Below, piece after piece: positions 47,274 to 56,489 of a stretch of 64,000 bases of DNA (the first letter of the stretch is position 1; each line of letters begins with the position of its first letter). Position numbers and translations under genes: made by a program. The DNA comes from Microbacterium sp. NIBRBAC000506063 (GTDB taxonomy: Bacteria > Actinomycetota > Actinomycetes > Actinomycetales > Microbacteriaceae), in assembly GCF_017968845.1 (NCBI RefSeq), contig NZ_CP072877.1, forward strand, positions 310,001 to 374,000. Direction: 5' to 3'. Below the pieces are notes generated by a model that saw only the letters and a list, made by a program, of their open reading frames with translations, was not told the origin of the DNA and did not search any database.

Positions 47274-48831
47274 ATGCCGGTGACCCAGACACAGGAATCC
47301 CTCGCAAGAACGCTCCATGAGCGCCTCGCCGAGGTGGCGCGCGGGGATCGGATGCTGCGCGCGAACGCCATGTGTCCCGCGGGAAGCTCCTGCCCCGTGA
47401 CCGCGTGAGCCGCCTCCTCGACGAGGGCAGCCCTTTCCTCGAGGTCGCACCGCTGGCCGCCGAGGGCATGTACGGCGGCGAGGTCCCGGCCGCCGGGGTC
47501 GTCGCCGGGATCGGTCTCGTGCACGGCCGCCAGGTCATGGTCGTGTGCAATGACGCCACGGTCAAGGGCGGCTCCTACCTCCCGATGACGGTCAAGAAGC
47601 ACCTGCGCGCGCAGGAGATCGCGATCGAGAACCGCCTTCCCTGCCTCTACCTCGTCGACTCGGGTGGTGCGTTCCTGCCGAAGCAGGACGAGGTCTTCCC
47701 CGACCGCGAGCACTTCGGGCGCATCTTCTTCAACCAGGCGCGCATGTCGGCCGAGGGCATCCCGCAGCTGGCCGCCGTCCTCGGCTCCTGTACCGCCGGC
47801 GGCGCCTACGTGCCGGCCATGAGCGACGAGAGCGTGATCGTGCGGAACCAGGGCACGATCTTCCTGGGCGGCCCGCCCTCGTGAAGGCCGCGATCGGCGA
47901 GGTCGTCACCGCCGAGGAGCTCGGCGGGGGAGAGCTGCACGCCCGCCGCTCCGGTGTCGCCGACCATCTCGCCGAGGACGACGAGCACGCGCTGGAGATC
48001 CTCCGCGACATCGTCGCGACCCTGCCGGCTTCGGCGGCTCCGGTCACGAACGTGCAGGCGGTCGTCGAGCCCGCGGAGACCTCGAGCCTCTACGACGTCG
48101 TCCCGGTCGACGTGAACCAGCCCTATGACGTGCACGAGGTCATCGTGCGTCTGGTGGACGGCGACTCCTTCCACGAGTTCAAGAGCCAGTACGGCACGAC
48201 CCTCGTCACCGGCTTCGCCCGCATCCACGGCCACCCGGTCGGCATCGTCGCCAACAACGGCGTGCTCTTCGGCGACTCGGCCGTCAAGGGTGCCCACTTC
48301 ATCGAGCTGTGCGACCAGCGCGGGGTCCCGCTGCTGTTCCTGCAGAACATCTCCGGGTTCATGGTCGGAAAGGACGCCGAGGCCGGCGGCATCGCGAAGG
48401 ACGGCGCGAAGATGGTCACCGCCGTCGCCACCACACGCGTCCCCAAGCTCACCGTCATCATCGGAGGCTCCTTCGGCGCCGGCAACTACTCCATGTGCGG
48501 GCGGGCCTATTCGCCGCGCTTCCTGTGGACCTGGCCGGCCAGCCGCATCTCGGTCATGGGCGGGACGCAGGCGGCATCCGTCCTCGCGACCGTCAAGGAG
48601 GACCAGCTCGCATCGCGCGGCGAGGGCTGGAGCTCCGAGGAGCGCGCCGCCTTCGAAGAGCCGATCCGCGAGCGCTACGAGGAGCAGGGCGAGCCCTACT
48701 ACGCCACCGCCCGCCTCTGGGACGACGGCATCATCGATCCCGACCAGACCCGCGATGTCCTCGGCCTCGCCCTCGACGTCGTCTCCCGCACCCCGCTGCC
48801 CGAACCGCGCTTCGGCGTATTCCGGATGTGA
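47274..48831 (+). CDS. Acyl-CoA carboxylase beta subunit, probable methylcrotonyl-CoA carboxylase (frameshifted)
   Basis: Carboxyltransferase subunit; moves CO2 from carboxybiotin to an acyl-CoA. Crotonase-fold signatures are [20 protein letters not shown] in the N-terminal half and [20 protein letters not shown] in the C-terminal half, where the GA pair forms the oxyanion hole. Frame breaks at about 47367 and 47876-47878, each cured by one base ([24 protein letters not shown]), giving 519 residues. Start ATG at 47274 follows GAGGAGG. Order and neighbours match M. tuberculosis accD1 (Rv2502c), a methylcrotonyl-CoA carboxylase of leucine breakdown. Confidence 0.88.
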
Positions 48832-50756
48832 TCCCTGTGACCGAGACCCCGCCCTTCGACACAGTCCTCGTCGCCAATCGCGGCGAGATCGCCCGGCGCA
48901 TCATCCGGACGCTGCGTGCCCTCGGCATCCGTTCGGTGGCCGTCTACAGCGACGGCGACGCCGGCGCGCCGCACATCCGCGAGGCCGATGAGGCCGTGCG
49001 GCTCGGGCCCGATCCGGCGTCCGCGTCGTATCTCCGGACGGATGCCGTCATCACCGCCGCCCGGCAGAGCGGCGCCCAGGCGATCCACCCGGGATACGGG
49101 TTCCTCTCCGAGAGCGTCGACCTCGCCCGCGCCTGTGCCGACGCAGGGATCGTCTTCGTGGGTCCGGGGATCCGCGCCCTGGAGGTCGCCGGAGACAAGG
49201 CCCGTGCGCGGGAGCATGTCAGCGCGCACGGCGTTCCGATCATCCCCGGCTTCGACGCCGCCGGGCTCGGCGATGCGGCGATCGCCGAGCGCGCCGCCGA
49301 GATCGGCTACCCCCTCCTGGTCAAGCCCAGCGCGGGCGGCGGCGGCAAGGGCATGGAGATCGTGTCGGATGCCGCAGAGCTGCCTCAGGCGCTCGCCTCC
49401 GCCCGCCGGGTCGCGACGGCCGCCTTCGGCGATGACGCGCTCATCCTCGAACGGCTCATCGCCACGCCCCGCCACATCGAGGTGCAGGTCTTCGGCGACA
49501 GCCACGGAGACATCGTCGCCTACGGCGAGCGGGAGTGCACACTGCAGCGACGTCATCAGAAGGTCATCGAGGAGTCGCCGGCCCCGGGGCTGTCGGATGC
49601 GACCCGTGCTCGTCTGGCGGAGGCGGCTATCGCCGCCGCGCGCAGCGTCGACTACATCGGCGCGGGCACGGTCGAGTTCCTCATCGACAAGAACCGGCCC
49701 GAGGAGTTCTTCTTCATCGAGATGAACACGCGGTTGCAGGTCGAGCACCCGGTCACCGAAGCCGTCACCGGTCTCGACCTCGTCGCCCTGCAGCTGGAGG
49801 TCGCCGCCGGCGGGCGGGTCGCGTCGCCGCCCGAACCGCGGGGCACGCGATCGAGGCCCGCGTCTACGCCGAGTCGCCCGAGCGCGGCTTCCTGCCCTCG
49901 GTGGGCCGTGTGCTCGTGTTCGGCGCCCCCGAAGGGGTGCGGACGGATGCCGCGGTCGAGACCGGCAGCGAGGTCTCCGCCTCCTACGATCCCATGATCG
50001 CGAAGGTCATCGCCCACGCGCCGTCGCGTGCGGAGGCGCTCGCGCAGCTGGACGCGGCCCTGGGCGAGACGGTCGTGCTCGGTGTCGAGACGAATATCGG
50101 CTTCCTTCGTGCTCTCGGCGCAGACGAGCGGGTGCAGGCCGGCGACATGGACACCGGCCTGATCGAGACGCTGCTGCCCTACGAGGCTGCACCGGTCTCG
50201 GAGGAGGCCCTCGCCGCGGCGGCGCGAGCGCTGCAGCCGGCGGATGCGGCATCCGACCCCGACCCGTGGGTCGCCCTGCGCGGCTGGCGCCTGTCCGCTC
50301 CCGCGGCCCCACCCGCCCAGGCCTTCCTGACCGACACCGACATCATCGTCCACGGCTCGGCCGAAGCTCTTTCGGAGGTCGCGGTCGCCGCCGACGACGG
50401 CGCCGTCTGGGTGAGCGACGGCGGGCGCAGCATCCGGCTGCGTCCGCTGACCCGGAGGCAGGCGCTGAAACGACGCCTGGCCGCCCTCGACCCGAGCGAG
50501 TCCGCCCAGGGGCCGGATTGTCTCGCGCCCATGCCGGGTGCGGTCGTCGCCCTCCACGTCGACGACGGCGCGGAGGTGCGCAAGGGCGATCGGCTCGTCT
50601 CGATCGAGGCCATGAAGATGGAGCACCCCGTGCTCGCCCCCACGACGGGGTCGTGCGACTGCTCGTCGCCGTCGGAGACCAGGTGCGCACCGATCAACCC
50701 GTCGCGCGCGTGCCCCATGCCCCACCGGGGCCCACACCACCGAGGAGTCGTCATGA
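48828..50756 (+). CDS. Acyl-CoA carboxylase alpha subunit with biotin domain (frameshifted)
   Basis: Biotin carboxylase fused to its biotin carrier. ATP-grasp features: [37 protein letters not shown], and [18 protein letters not shown]. The biotin Lys is in [14 protein letters not shown] near residue 595. Three frame breaks, at 49840-49843, 50647-50650 and 50720-50723, each need one base. The restored 643-residue protein ends [14 protein letters not shown] with its TGA overlapping the next ATG. The start is GTG at 48828, overlapping the beta-subunit stop, or GTG at 48837. It is the counterpart of M. tuberculosis accA1 (Rv2501c). Confidence 0.9.
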
Positions 50757-51918
50757 CCGCATTCCTGAGCGCCGAAGAGCAAGAGCTCGCCGCGATGGTG
50801 CGCGAGTTCGCGAACGAGGTCGTCGCACCGCAGTCCTACGAGGCCGATCGCACGAAGACCCTGTCGATGGACGTCGTCGGGCAGTTGGGGAGCTGGGGCT
50901 GTTCGGCCTGCCCTTCCCTGAGGAGGTCGGTGGCCAGGGCGGCGACTACTTCGCCCTGTGCCTGGCGATCGAAGGTCTCGGCAGGGTCGACCAGTCGATC
51001 GCCATCACGCTCGAGGCCGGTGTGGGGCTGGGCGCCATGCCGATCTACCACTTCGGCACCGATGCCCAGCGGGAACAGCTGCTGCCCGACCTCACCGCGG
51101 GCAAGGCACTCGCCGGCTTCGGCCTGACCGAGCCGGAGGCGGGATCGGATGCCGGCGCCACCCGCACGACGGCGCGTCTGGAGGGCGGCGAGTGGGTCAT
51201 CGACGGCTCGAAGCAGTTCATCACCAACTCCGGCACCCCGATCACGCGCTTCGTGACCGTGACGGCCGTGACGGGCGAGAGGGACGGCCGCAAGGAGATC
51301 TCGACGATCATCGTGCCCAACGGCACGCCCGGCTTCACGGTCGAGCCGGCCTACGACAAGCTCGGCTGGCGGGCATCCGACACGCATCCGCTGACCTTCA
51401 CCGGAGCCCGTGTGCCGGAGGAGAACCTGCTCGGCGAGCGCGGCCGCGGATACGCGAACTTCCTGTCCATCCTCTCCGAGGGGCGCATCGCGATCGCGGC
51501 ACTGTCCACGGGCGCCGCCGAGGGCTGCCTGGAGGAGGCGACCGCATATGCCCAGAGCCGCATGATCTTCGGCTCCGCCCTCGCCACCCGCCAGAACGCC
51601 CAGTTCACCCTCGCGAGGATGAAGGCCCGCGTGCACCACGCACGCCTGGCATGGCACCACGCCGCACGCCTCAAGGACGCCGGCAAGCCCTTCGCGACCG
51701 AGGCGGCACTGGCGAAGATCGCCGCGAGCGACGCCGCCATGGACAACGCGCGTGACGCGACGCAGATCTTCGGCGGCAACGGCTTCATGGACGAGTTCCC
51801 GGTCGCCCGCCACTACCGCGACTCGAAGATCCTCGAGATCGGAGAGGGCACGACCGAGGTCCAGCTCATGCTCATCGCCCGCTCGCTCGGGCTGGGCTCC
51901 GGCGGTGCGAGCAGGTAG
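50753..51918 (+). CDS. Acyl-CoA dehydrogenase, probable isovaleryl-CoA dehydrogenase (frameshifted)
   Basis: FAD enzyme that forms the alpha-beta double bond in an acyl-CoA. Family motifs: GFGLTEPEAGSDAGATRTTA, FITNSGTPITRFVTVTA, ATQIFGGNGFMDEFPVARHY and the C-terminal Glu region LEIGEGTTEVQLMLIAR. The frame breaks in the G run at 50887-50890; one G gives GQLGELGLFGLPFPEEVGG, 388 residues. Between a methylcrotonyl-type carboxylase and a MaoC/CitE pair it should oxidise isovaleryl-CoA, like fadE19 (Rv2500c) in the same position in M. tuberculosis. Confidence 0.88.
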
Positions 51919-51919
51919 C

Positions 51920-52426
51920 GTGAGCGACGTGAGCACCGAGGAATCCGCACAGGAGATCATCGAGCGCGGCCTCTACTTCGAGGAGATGGTCGAAGGGGCC
52001 CGCTACCTGCATCGCCCCGGCCGCACCGCGACCGAGGCCGACAACGTCCTGTTCACGACGCTGACGATGAACACGCAGGCGCTGCACCTGGATGCCGCTT
52101 TCGCGCAGACGCAGGAGTTCGGACAGCGCCTGATGAACTCGATGTGGACCCTCTCGACCATGGTCGGCGCCTCCGTCGCCCAGCTGACCCAGGGGACGCT
52201 CGTCGCACAGCTGGGCCTCGGCGACATCTCGTTCCCGCATCCGCTCTTCGCCGGCGACACGCTCTACACCGAGAGCGTGATCAGCGGCAAACGGCTCTCG
52301 ACGTCCCGTCCCGGGCAGGGCATCGTCACGATCACGCACACCGGGCGCAATCAGGACGGCACGGTCGTCGCGCTCGCGACGCGCACCGCGCTCATCCGCT
52401 GCCTGCCTGAGGGGGGAGAGGGATGA
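51920..52426 (+). CDS. MaoC family acyl-CoA hydratase
   Basis: A 168-residue hot-dog-fold (MaoC-like) protein, the counterpart of M. tuberculosis Rv2499c. It likely hydrates an unsaturated branched dicarboxyl-CoA such as methylglutaconyl-CoA or itaconyl/mesaconyl-CoA. Segments RPGRTATEADNVLFTTLTMN, FPHPLFAGDTLYTES and VTITHTGRNQDGTVV fit the mesaconyl-CoA-hydratase-like subgroup. Start is GTG at 51920, one base after the dehydrogenase stop; GTG at 51929 is an alternative. Its stop overlaps the CitE ATG. Intact frame. Confidence 0.85.
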   Translation: MSDVSTEESAQEIIERGLYFEEMVEGARYLHRPGRTATEADNVLFTTLTMNTQALHLDAAFAQTQEFGQRLMNSMWTLSTMVGASVAQLTQGTLVAQLGLGDISFPHPLFAGDTLYTESVISGKRLSTSRPGQGIVTITHTGRNQDGTVVALATRTALIRCLPEGGEG

Positions 52427-53238
52427 GCGAGTTCGCGCTCGGGCCCTCCCTGCTGTTCTGCCCCGCCGACCGCCCCGAACGCTTCGCCAAGGCGATGGAG
52501 CGCGCCGACGCCGTCATCCTCGACCTGGAAGACGCCGTGCTGCCCGCCGCGAAACGGGCCGCCCGAGGGCACCTCATCGACGCGCACGTCGACGCCGATC
52601 GGGTCATCGTCCGGGTCAACCCCGTCGGCACGACCGACTTCGAGGACGACCTCGCGACCCTCGCACAGACCGACTTCCGCACCGTCATGGTCGCCAAGGC
52701 CGAGAGCGCGAAGAAGTTGCAGCGCGCCCTCGATCAGCGCTTCTCCGTCATCGCGCTGTGCGAGACGGCCCGCGGCATCCAGAACGCCGACCGCATCGCG
52801 GCGGTGGAGAACGTCGTCGGCCTCATGTGGGGCGCGGAGGACCTCGTCGCCTCCCTCGGCGGCACCTCGAGCCGCTTCGCCGACGGCCGCTATCGCGACG
52901 TCGCCCGGCACGCGCGTTCTCAGGTGCTGCTGGCCGCCGGGGCACGAGGCAAGGCCGCGATCGACTCCGTCTACGTCGACATCGACGACGCCGAAGGCCT
53001 GCTCGCCGAGGTGAAGGATGCCGCGGCATCCGGTTTCCGGGCCAAGGCGTGCATCCACCCCGGCCAGGTCGCAGCGATCCGCGAGGCCTACCGGCCCTCG
53101 GCCGAGGAGATCGAGTGGGCGCAGGCGGTGCTTGCAGCGGCCGAGAACGAGCACGGCGTGTTCCGCTTCCGCGGGAGCATGGTGGACGAGCCGGTGCTCC
53201 GGCACGCGCGGTCAGTGCGCAGCCGCGCTGGTCTCTGA
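52423..53238 (+). CDS. CitE-like beta-hydroxyacyl-CoA lyase
   Basis: A 271-residue HpcH/CitE-family TIM-barrel lyase that cleaves beta-hydroxyacyl-CoA esters using Mg. Key segments: LFCPADRPERFAKAMERADA, VILDLEDAVLPAAKRAAR, VIALCETARGIQNADRI (metal Glu), LMWGAEDLVASLGG (metal Asp) and KACIHPGQVAAIREAY. Its M. tuberculosis counterpart Rv2498c is known as a bifunctional enzyme for leucine catabolism and itaconate breakdown. Here it would be the last step of the operon, replacing a classical HMG-CoA lyase. It overlaps the convergent phosphatase gene by 27 bases. Confidence 0.88.
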   Translation: MSEFALGPSLLFCPADRPERFAKAMERADAVILDLEDAVLPAAKRAARGHLIDAHVDADRVIVRVNPVGTTDFEDDLATLAQTDFRTVMVAKAESAKKLQRALDQRFSVIALCETARGIQNADRIAAVENVVGLMWGAEDLVASLGGTSSRFADGRYRDVARHARSQVLLAAGARGKAAIDSVYVDIDDAEGLLAEVKDAAASGFRAKACIHPGQVAAIREAYRPSAEEIEWAQAVLAAAENEHGVFRFRGSMVDEPVLRHARSVRSRAGL

Positions 53239-53808
53239 CTCGAGCAGCCGCAGGACCCCGGGCTCGAGCACGAACCGGTGCGCGGAGCCGTTGCGCAGCT
53301 GCTCGCCCTCGGCGGGGAGCGTGCCCCGGGAGGCATGGTTCAGCAGCGTGCGGATGACACCGCCGTGGGTGACGATGATCACCGATTCGGCCACCGGCGC
53401 CGAACGCCGGCGTGACGCCACACTGATCTCCTCGAGCGCGGCGAGAGCACGGTCGAGCACCTGGGCGTGGGTCTCGGCGCCCGGCACCTCGGCGTGCCAG
53501 TTGCCGTACCGCGCCATGTACTCGGTGTCCAGGAGTCCTTCGGCGTCTCCGTAGGAGCGCTCGCGCATGTCCGGGACGAGCTCCGGCGCGGAGAGCGACA
53601 GCTCGGCGGCGATGATCTCTGCCGTGCGATGGGCGCGGCGCAGCGGACTGGCGTAGATGGCGTGATGCGTCTCGCCGGCAAGCATCCCCGCGGCCGTGAG
53701 GGCCTGCGCCTCGCCGGTCAGGTTCAGCGGGATGTCGCTGGACCCCTGGATGCGCCTGGCCAGGTTCCAGTCGGTCTGGCCGTGGCGCACGAGAGTGAGA
53801 AGGGTCAC
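53212..53808 (-). CDS. Histidine phosphatase family protein
   Basis: A 198-residue phosphoglycerate-mutase-like phosphatase. The phospho-accepting His is in LVRHGQTDWNLARRIQG (residues 7-23), followed by YASPLRRAHRTAEII with conserved Arg. The acid is in VPDMRERSYGDAEG, and the second His is in IIVTHGGVIRTLL. The substrate is unknown; the family includes phosphatases of sugar phosphates and cofactors. Intact frame. Convergent overlap with the CitE gene; the sirtuin gene ends 10 bases upstream. Confidence 0.88.
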   Translation of the reverse strand: MTLLTLVRHGQTDWNLARRIQGSSDIPLNLTGEAQALTAAGMLAGETHHAIYASPLRRAHRTAEIIAAELSLSAPELVPDMRERSYGDAEGLLDTEYMARYGNWHAEVPGAETHAQVLDRALAALEEISVASRRRSAPVAESVIIVTHGGVIRTLLNHASRGTLPAEGEQLRNGSAHRFVLEPGVLRLLESETSAAAH

Positions 53809-53817
53809 CCTCCGAGC

Positions 53818-54663
53818 CTAACCGTCTGCGACGAGGGCACGCTCCAGCGCCGGCAGCGCCTCGCTCGTGCCGAAGGAGAGCACGGCATCGGCCCAGGCGT
53901 CGACCTTGGTGAGCTCGCGGTTGATGAGCACGATCGGGATGCCGCGGCGCCGCGCCCGCTCGACGAAGCGCACACCGGAGTTCACCACGAGCGATGTGCC
54001 GGCGACCAGGAGCGCGTCACTTCCCCGCAGCAGCGCCTCGGCGGCACGGAAGCGCTCGGTCGGCACGTACTCGCCGAAGAAGACGATGTCGGGCTTGAGC
54101 ATTCCGGCGCAGACGGTGCAGGTCGGCACCCGGAATCCCTCGGTGGTCTCGGGGAGCACATCCCCGTCGGGCCCGAGCACGATGTTCTCCGGGACGAGGA
54201 TCCAGGGGTTGTCCTGCTCGATGCGCTCGGCGATGTCGCGGCGGTCGAACACCTGCCCGCAGACGGTGCAGTTCACCCGCCGCATCGTGCCGTGCAGTTC
54301 GATGACCCGCGCGCTGCCGGCGCGCAGGTGCAGCCCGTCGACGTTCTGGGTGATGATGCCGCGGACGATGTCGCTGGCCTCCATCGAGGCCAGCGCCTCG
54401 TGCCCGGCGTTGGGCTCCGCGTACGCGAAGCTGCGCCAGCCGAGGTGGCTGCCGACCCAGTAGCGGCGTCGGGCGCCCTCGTCGGAGAGGAAGCGCTTCG
54501 CCGTCATCGGTGTGCGCGGCGTGCTGCCGGCACCGCGGTAGGCCGGGATGCCCGAGTCGGTCGAGATGCCGGCGCCGGTCAGCACCGTGATCGAGCGGCC
54601 GCGCAGCAGCTCGACGGCGCGGGCGAACATGGCGGGCACCGCCGGGCGTGTGTCATATGTCAC
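53818..54663 (-). CDS. SIR2-family NAD-dependent protein deacetylase
   Basis: A 281-residue sirtuin. The NAD-binding segment VLTGAGISTDSGIPAYRG is followed by IITQNVDGLHLRAGS and the catalytic His in VIELHGT. A zinc site comes from two CxxC pairs (NCTVCG and TCTVCAG), then FFGEYVP and VAGTSLVVNSGVRF. It removes acyl groups from lysines and could adjust acyl-CoA-related enzymes such as those nearby, which is inference. Start GTG at 54661-54663 follows GGAGG at good spacing. Intact frame. Confidence 0.92.
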   Translation of the reverse strand: MTYDTRPAVPAMFARAVELLRGRSITVLTGAGISTDSGIPAYRGAGSTPRTPMTAKRFLSDEGARRRYWVGSHLGWRSFAYAEPNAGHEALASMEASDIVRGIITQNVDGLHLRAGSARVIELHGTMRRVNCTVCGQVFDRRDIAERIEQDNPWILVPENIVLGPDGDVLPETTEGFRVPTCTVCAGMLKPDIVFFGEYVPTERFRAAEALLRGSDALLVAGTSLVVNSGVRFVERARRRGIPIVLINRELTKVDAWADAVLSFGTSEALPALERALVADG

Positions 54664-54734
54664 GGAACCTCCCTCAGCGATCATAGGGCTCCGTGGCACC
54701 ACCGATGCGCGTGCGTCTGCGAAAGTGGTCTCCT

Positions 54735-55546
54735 ATGCACCTCGAACAGATATCGGATGCCGACGACCCCGGCTCGACGACTTCCGCCACCTCACCGACG
54801 TCGCCCTGCGGCGTGTGCAGGAGCCGGCGGGTGGGCTGTACATCGCCGAGTCGGCCAAGGTCATCGCGCGCGCCTGCGCCGCCGGGCATCGTCCGCGTGC
54901 GGTGCTCACCCAGCAGCGGTGGGTGGACGGCATCCGAGAGATCCTCGGGGAGACGGACACGCCGGTCTACCTCGTCCCGGATGCGGTCGCCGAGGCGGTG
55001 ACCGGCTATGCCGTTCATCGCGGAGCGCTCGCATCGATGCACCGACCCGAGCTGCCGAGCGTGGCGGAGGTCGTGGTGGACGCCGCTCTCGTTCTGGTCC
55101 TGGAGGACATCGTCGACCACACGAACGTCGGCGCCGCCTTCCGTGCCGCCGCGGGCCTCGGGGCGGATGCCGTTCTCGTCACACCGCGCTGCGCCGATCC
55201 GCTGTACCGGCGCAGCGTGCGGGTGAGCATGGGGACCGTGTTCCAGGTGCCGTGGACGCGACTGCCCGAGTGGGACGAGGGCGCCGAGCAACTGCACGCT
55301 GCCGGCTTCGAGATCGCCGCACTGGCCCTCAGCGACGACGCCGTGACCCTCGACGCCTATGCGGCCCGGCGGCCCGACAGGGTCGCCCTGGTGATGGGCA
55401 CGGAGGGTGACGGTCTCTCGCGGAAGGCGCTGGCGGCATCCGACCGCGTCGTCACGATCCCCATGGGCGGGGGAGTGGACTCCCTCAACGTCGCGTCGGC
55501 CGCGGCCGTCGCCCTCTGGGCGCTGCGGCATCCGCCCGCGTCCTGA
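54735..55546 (+). CDS. TrmH/SpoU family RNA 2'-O-methyltransferase (frameshifted)
   Basis: A SAM-dependent SPOUT methyltransferase of 270 residues that probably modifies rRNA or tRNA ribose. A substrate-binding N-terminal domain (HLTDVALRRVQEPAGGLYIA) is followed by the trefoil-knot motifs: LEDIVDHTNVGAAFRAAAG, VALVMGTEGDGLS and IPMGGGVDSLNVASAAAVAL. The frame breaks in the C run at 54767-54770; one C gives SDADDPRLDDFRHL. Start ATG at 54735. Divergent from the sirtuin, convergent with the SGNH hydrolase. Confidence 0.9.
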
Positions 55547-55549
55547 CGG

Positions 55550-56377
55550 TCAGTCGGCTTCGGGACGCAGCACGGGAGCGGCATCCGGGCGCTTGGCCTC
55601 GATGTCGTCGCCGGAGGACTGGTGGCGCAGCCGCCGCAGCACCCAGGGGACGAGGTGCTCCCGTGCCCAGACGAGGTCGTTGCCGCGGGCCTCGCGCCAG
55701 GTGCGTGTCGGCAGCGGGTCGGGCTCCATCGCCTTGAGGTCGTTCGGCACGTTCAGCGCCCGCAGCACCATGCGGGCGACCTCGTGATGCCCGAGGGCGT
55801 TGTAGTGCAGCCGGTCGTCGTCGAAGAAACGCGGATCCTGCACCGTCTTCAGAGCCCACTGATCGGCGACGATGCAGTCGTACCGGTCGGCGATCGCCCG
55901 CACGTTCTCGTTGTAGATCGCGACCTTTCCGCGGAAGGGACGGAACACCGGGGTGAAGCCGGTGTCGATCCCGGTGAAGACGATGACCGCGGCGCCCGTG
56001 CCCGAGAGCCGCGCGATCGCGCCGTCGAGCTGGGCGGCGATCTCATCGGGATCGGTGCCGACGCGGATCACGTCGTTTCCGCCCGCGCAGATCGAGACGA
56101 GATCCGGACGCAGCGCGATGGCCGGTTCCAGCTGGTCCTCGAGGATCTGCGCGATGAGCTTGCCGCGCACGGCGAGGTTCGCATAGGCGAAGTCGTCGGC
56201 CTGCTGCGCGAGCACTTCGGCGACGCGGTCGGCCCAGCCGCGGTGACCGCCCGGGGCGTTCGGATCCGGGTCGCCGATGCCCTCGGTGAAGGAGTCGCCG
56301 ATCGCGACGAAGCGTCGCCAGGGGTGCGCGGTCTCGTTCGGCACGTAGGGGGTGCGGGACGAATCCTGCGTTGTCAT
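55550..56377 (-). CDS. SGNH/GDSL hydrolase
   Basis: A 275-residue esterase/lipase of the SGNH class. Block I is FVAIGDSFTEGIGDPDPN with the catalytic Ser, block II Gly is in LAVRGKLIAQIL, block III is SICAGGNDVIRVG, and block V is DDDRLHYNALGHHEVAR with catalytic Asp and His. There is no export signal, so it acts inside the cell. The C-terminal 50 residues are basic and Trp-rich. The ATG at 56375-56377 follows GGAGAG. Substrate unknown. Confidence 0.9.
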   Translation of the reverse strand: MTTQDSSRTPYVPNETAHPWRRFVAIGDSFTEGIGDPDPNAPGGHRGWADRVAEVLAQQADDFAYANLAVRGKLIAQILEDQLEPAIALRPDLVSICAGGNDVIRVGTDPDEIAAQLDGAIARLSGTGAAVIVFTGIDTGFTPVFRPFRGKVAIYNENVRAIADRYDCIVADQWALKTVQDPRFFDDDRLHYNALGHHEVARMVLRALNVPNDLKAMEPDPLPTRTWREARGNDLVWAREHLVPWVLRRLRHQSSGDDIEAKRPDAAPVLRPEAD

Positions 56378-56489
56378 CGGTGCTCTCCTCCGTCGCTGCG
56401 CGTACCGAGGTCGCGGCCGCGCAGGGGTAGAGCCTACCCGTCGACGGTGACAAGCGGGTGAGTGCCGCCCGGTGTCGCCGACAGCGTCT

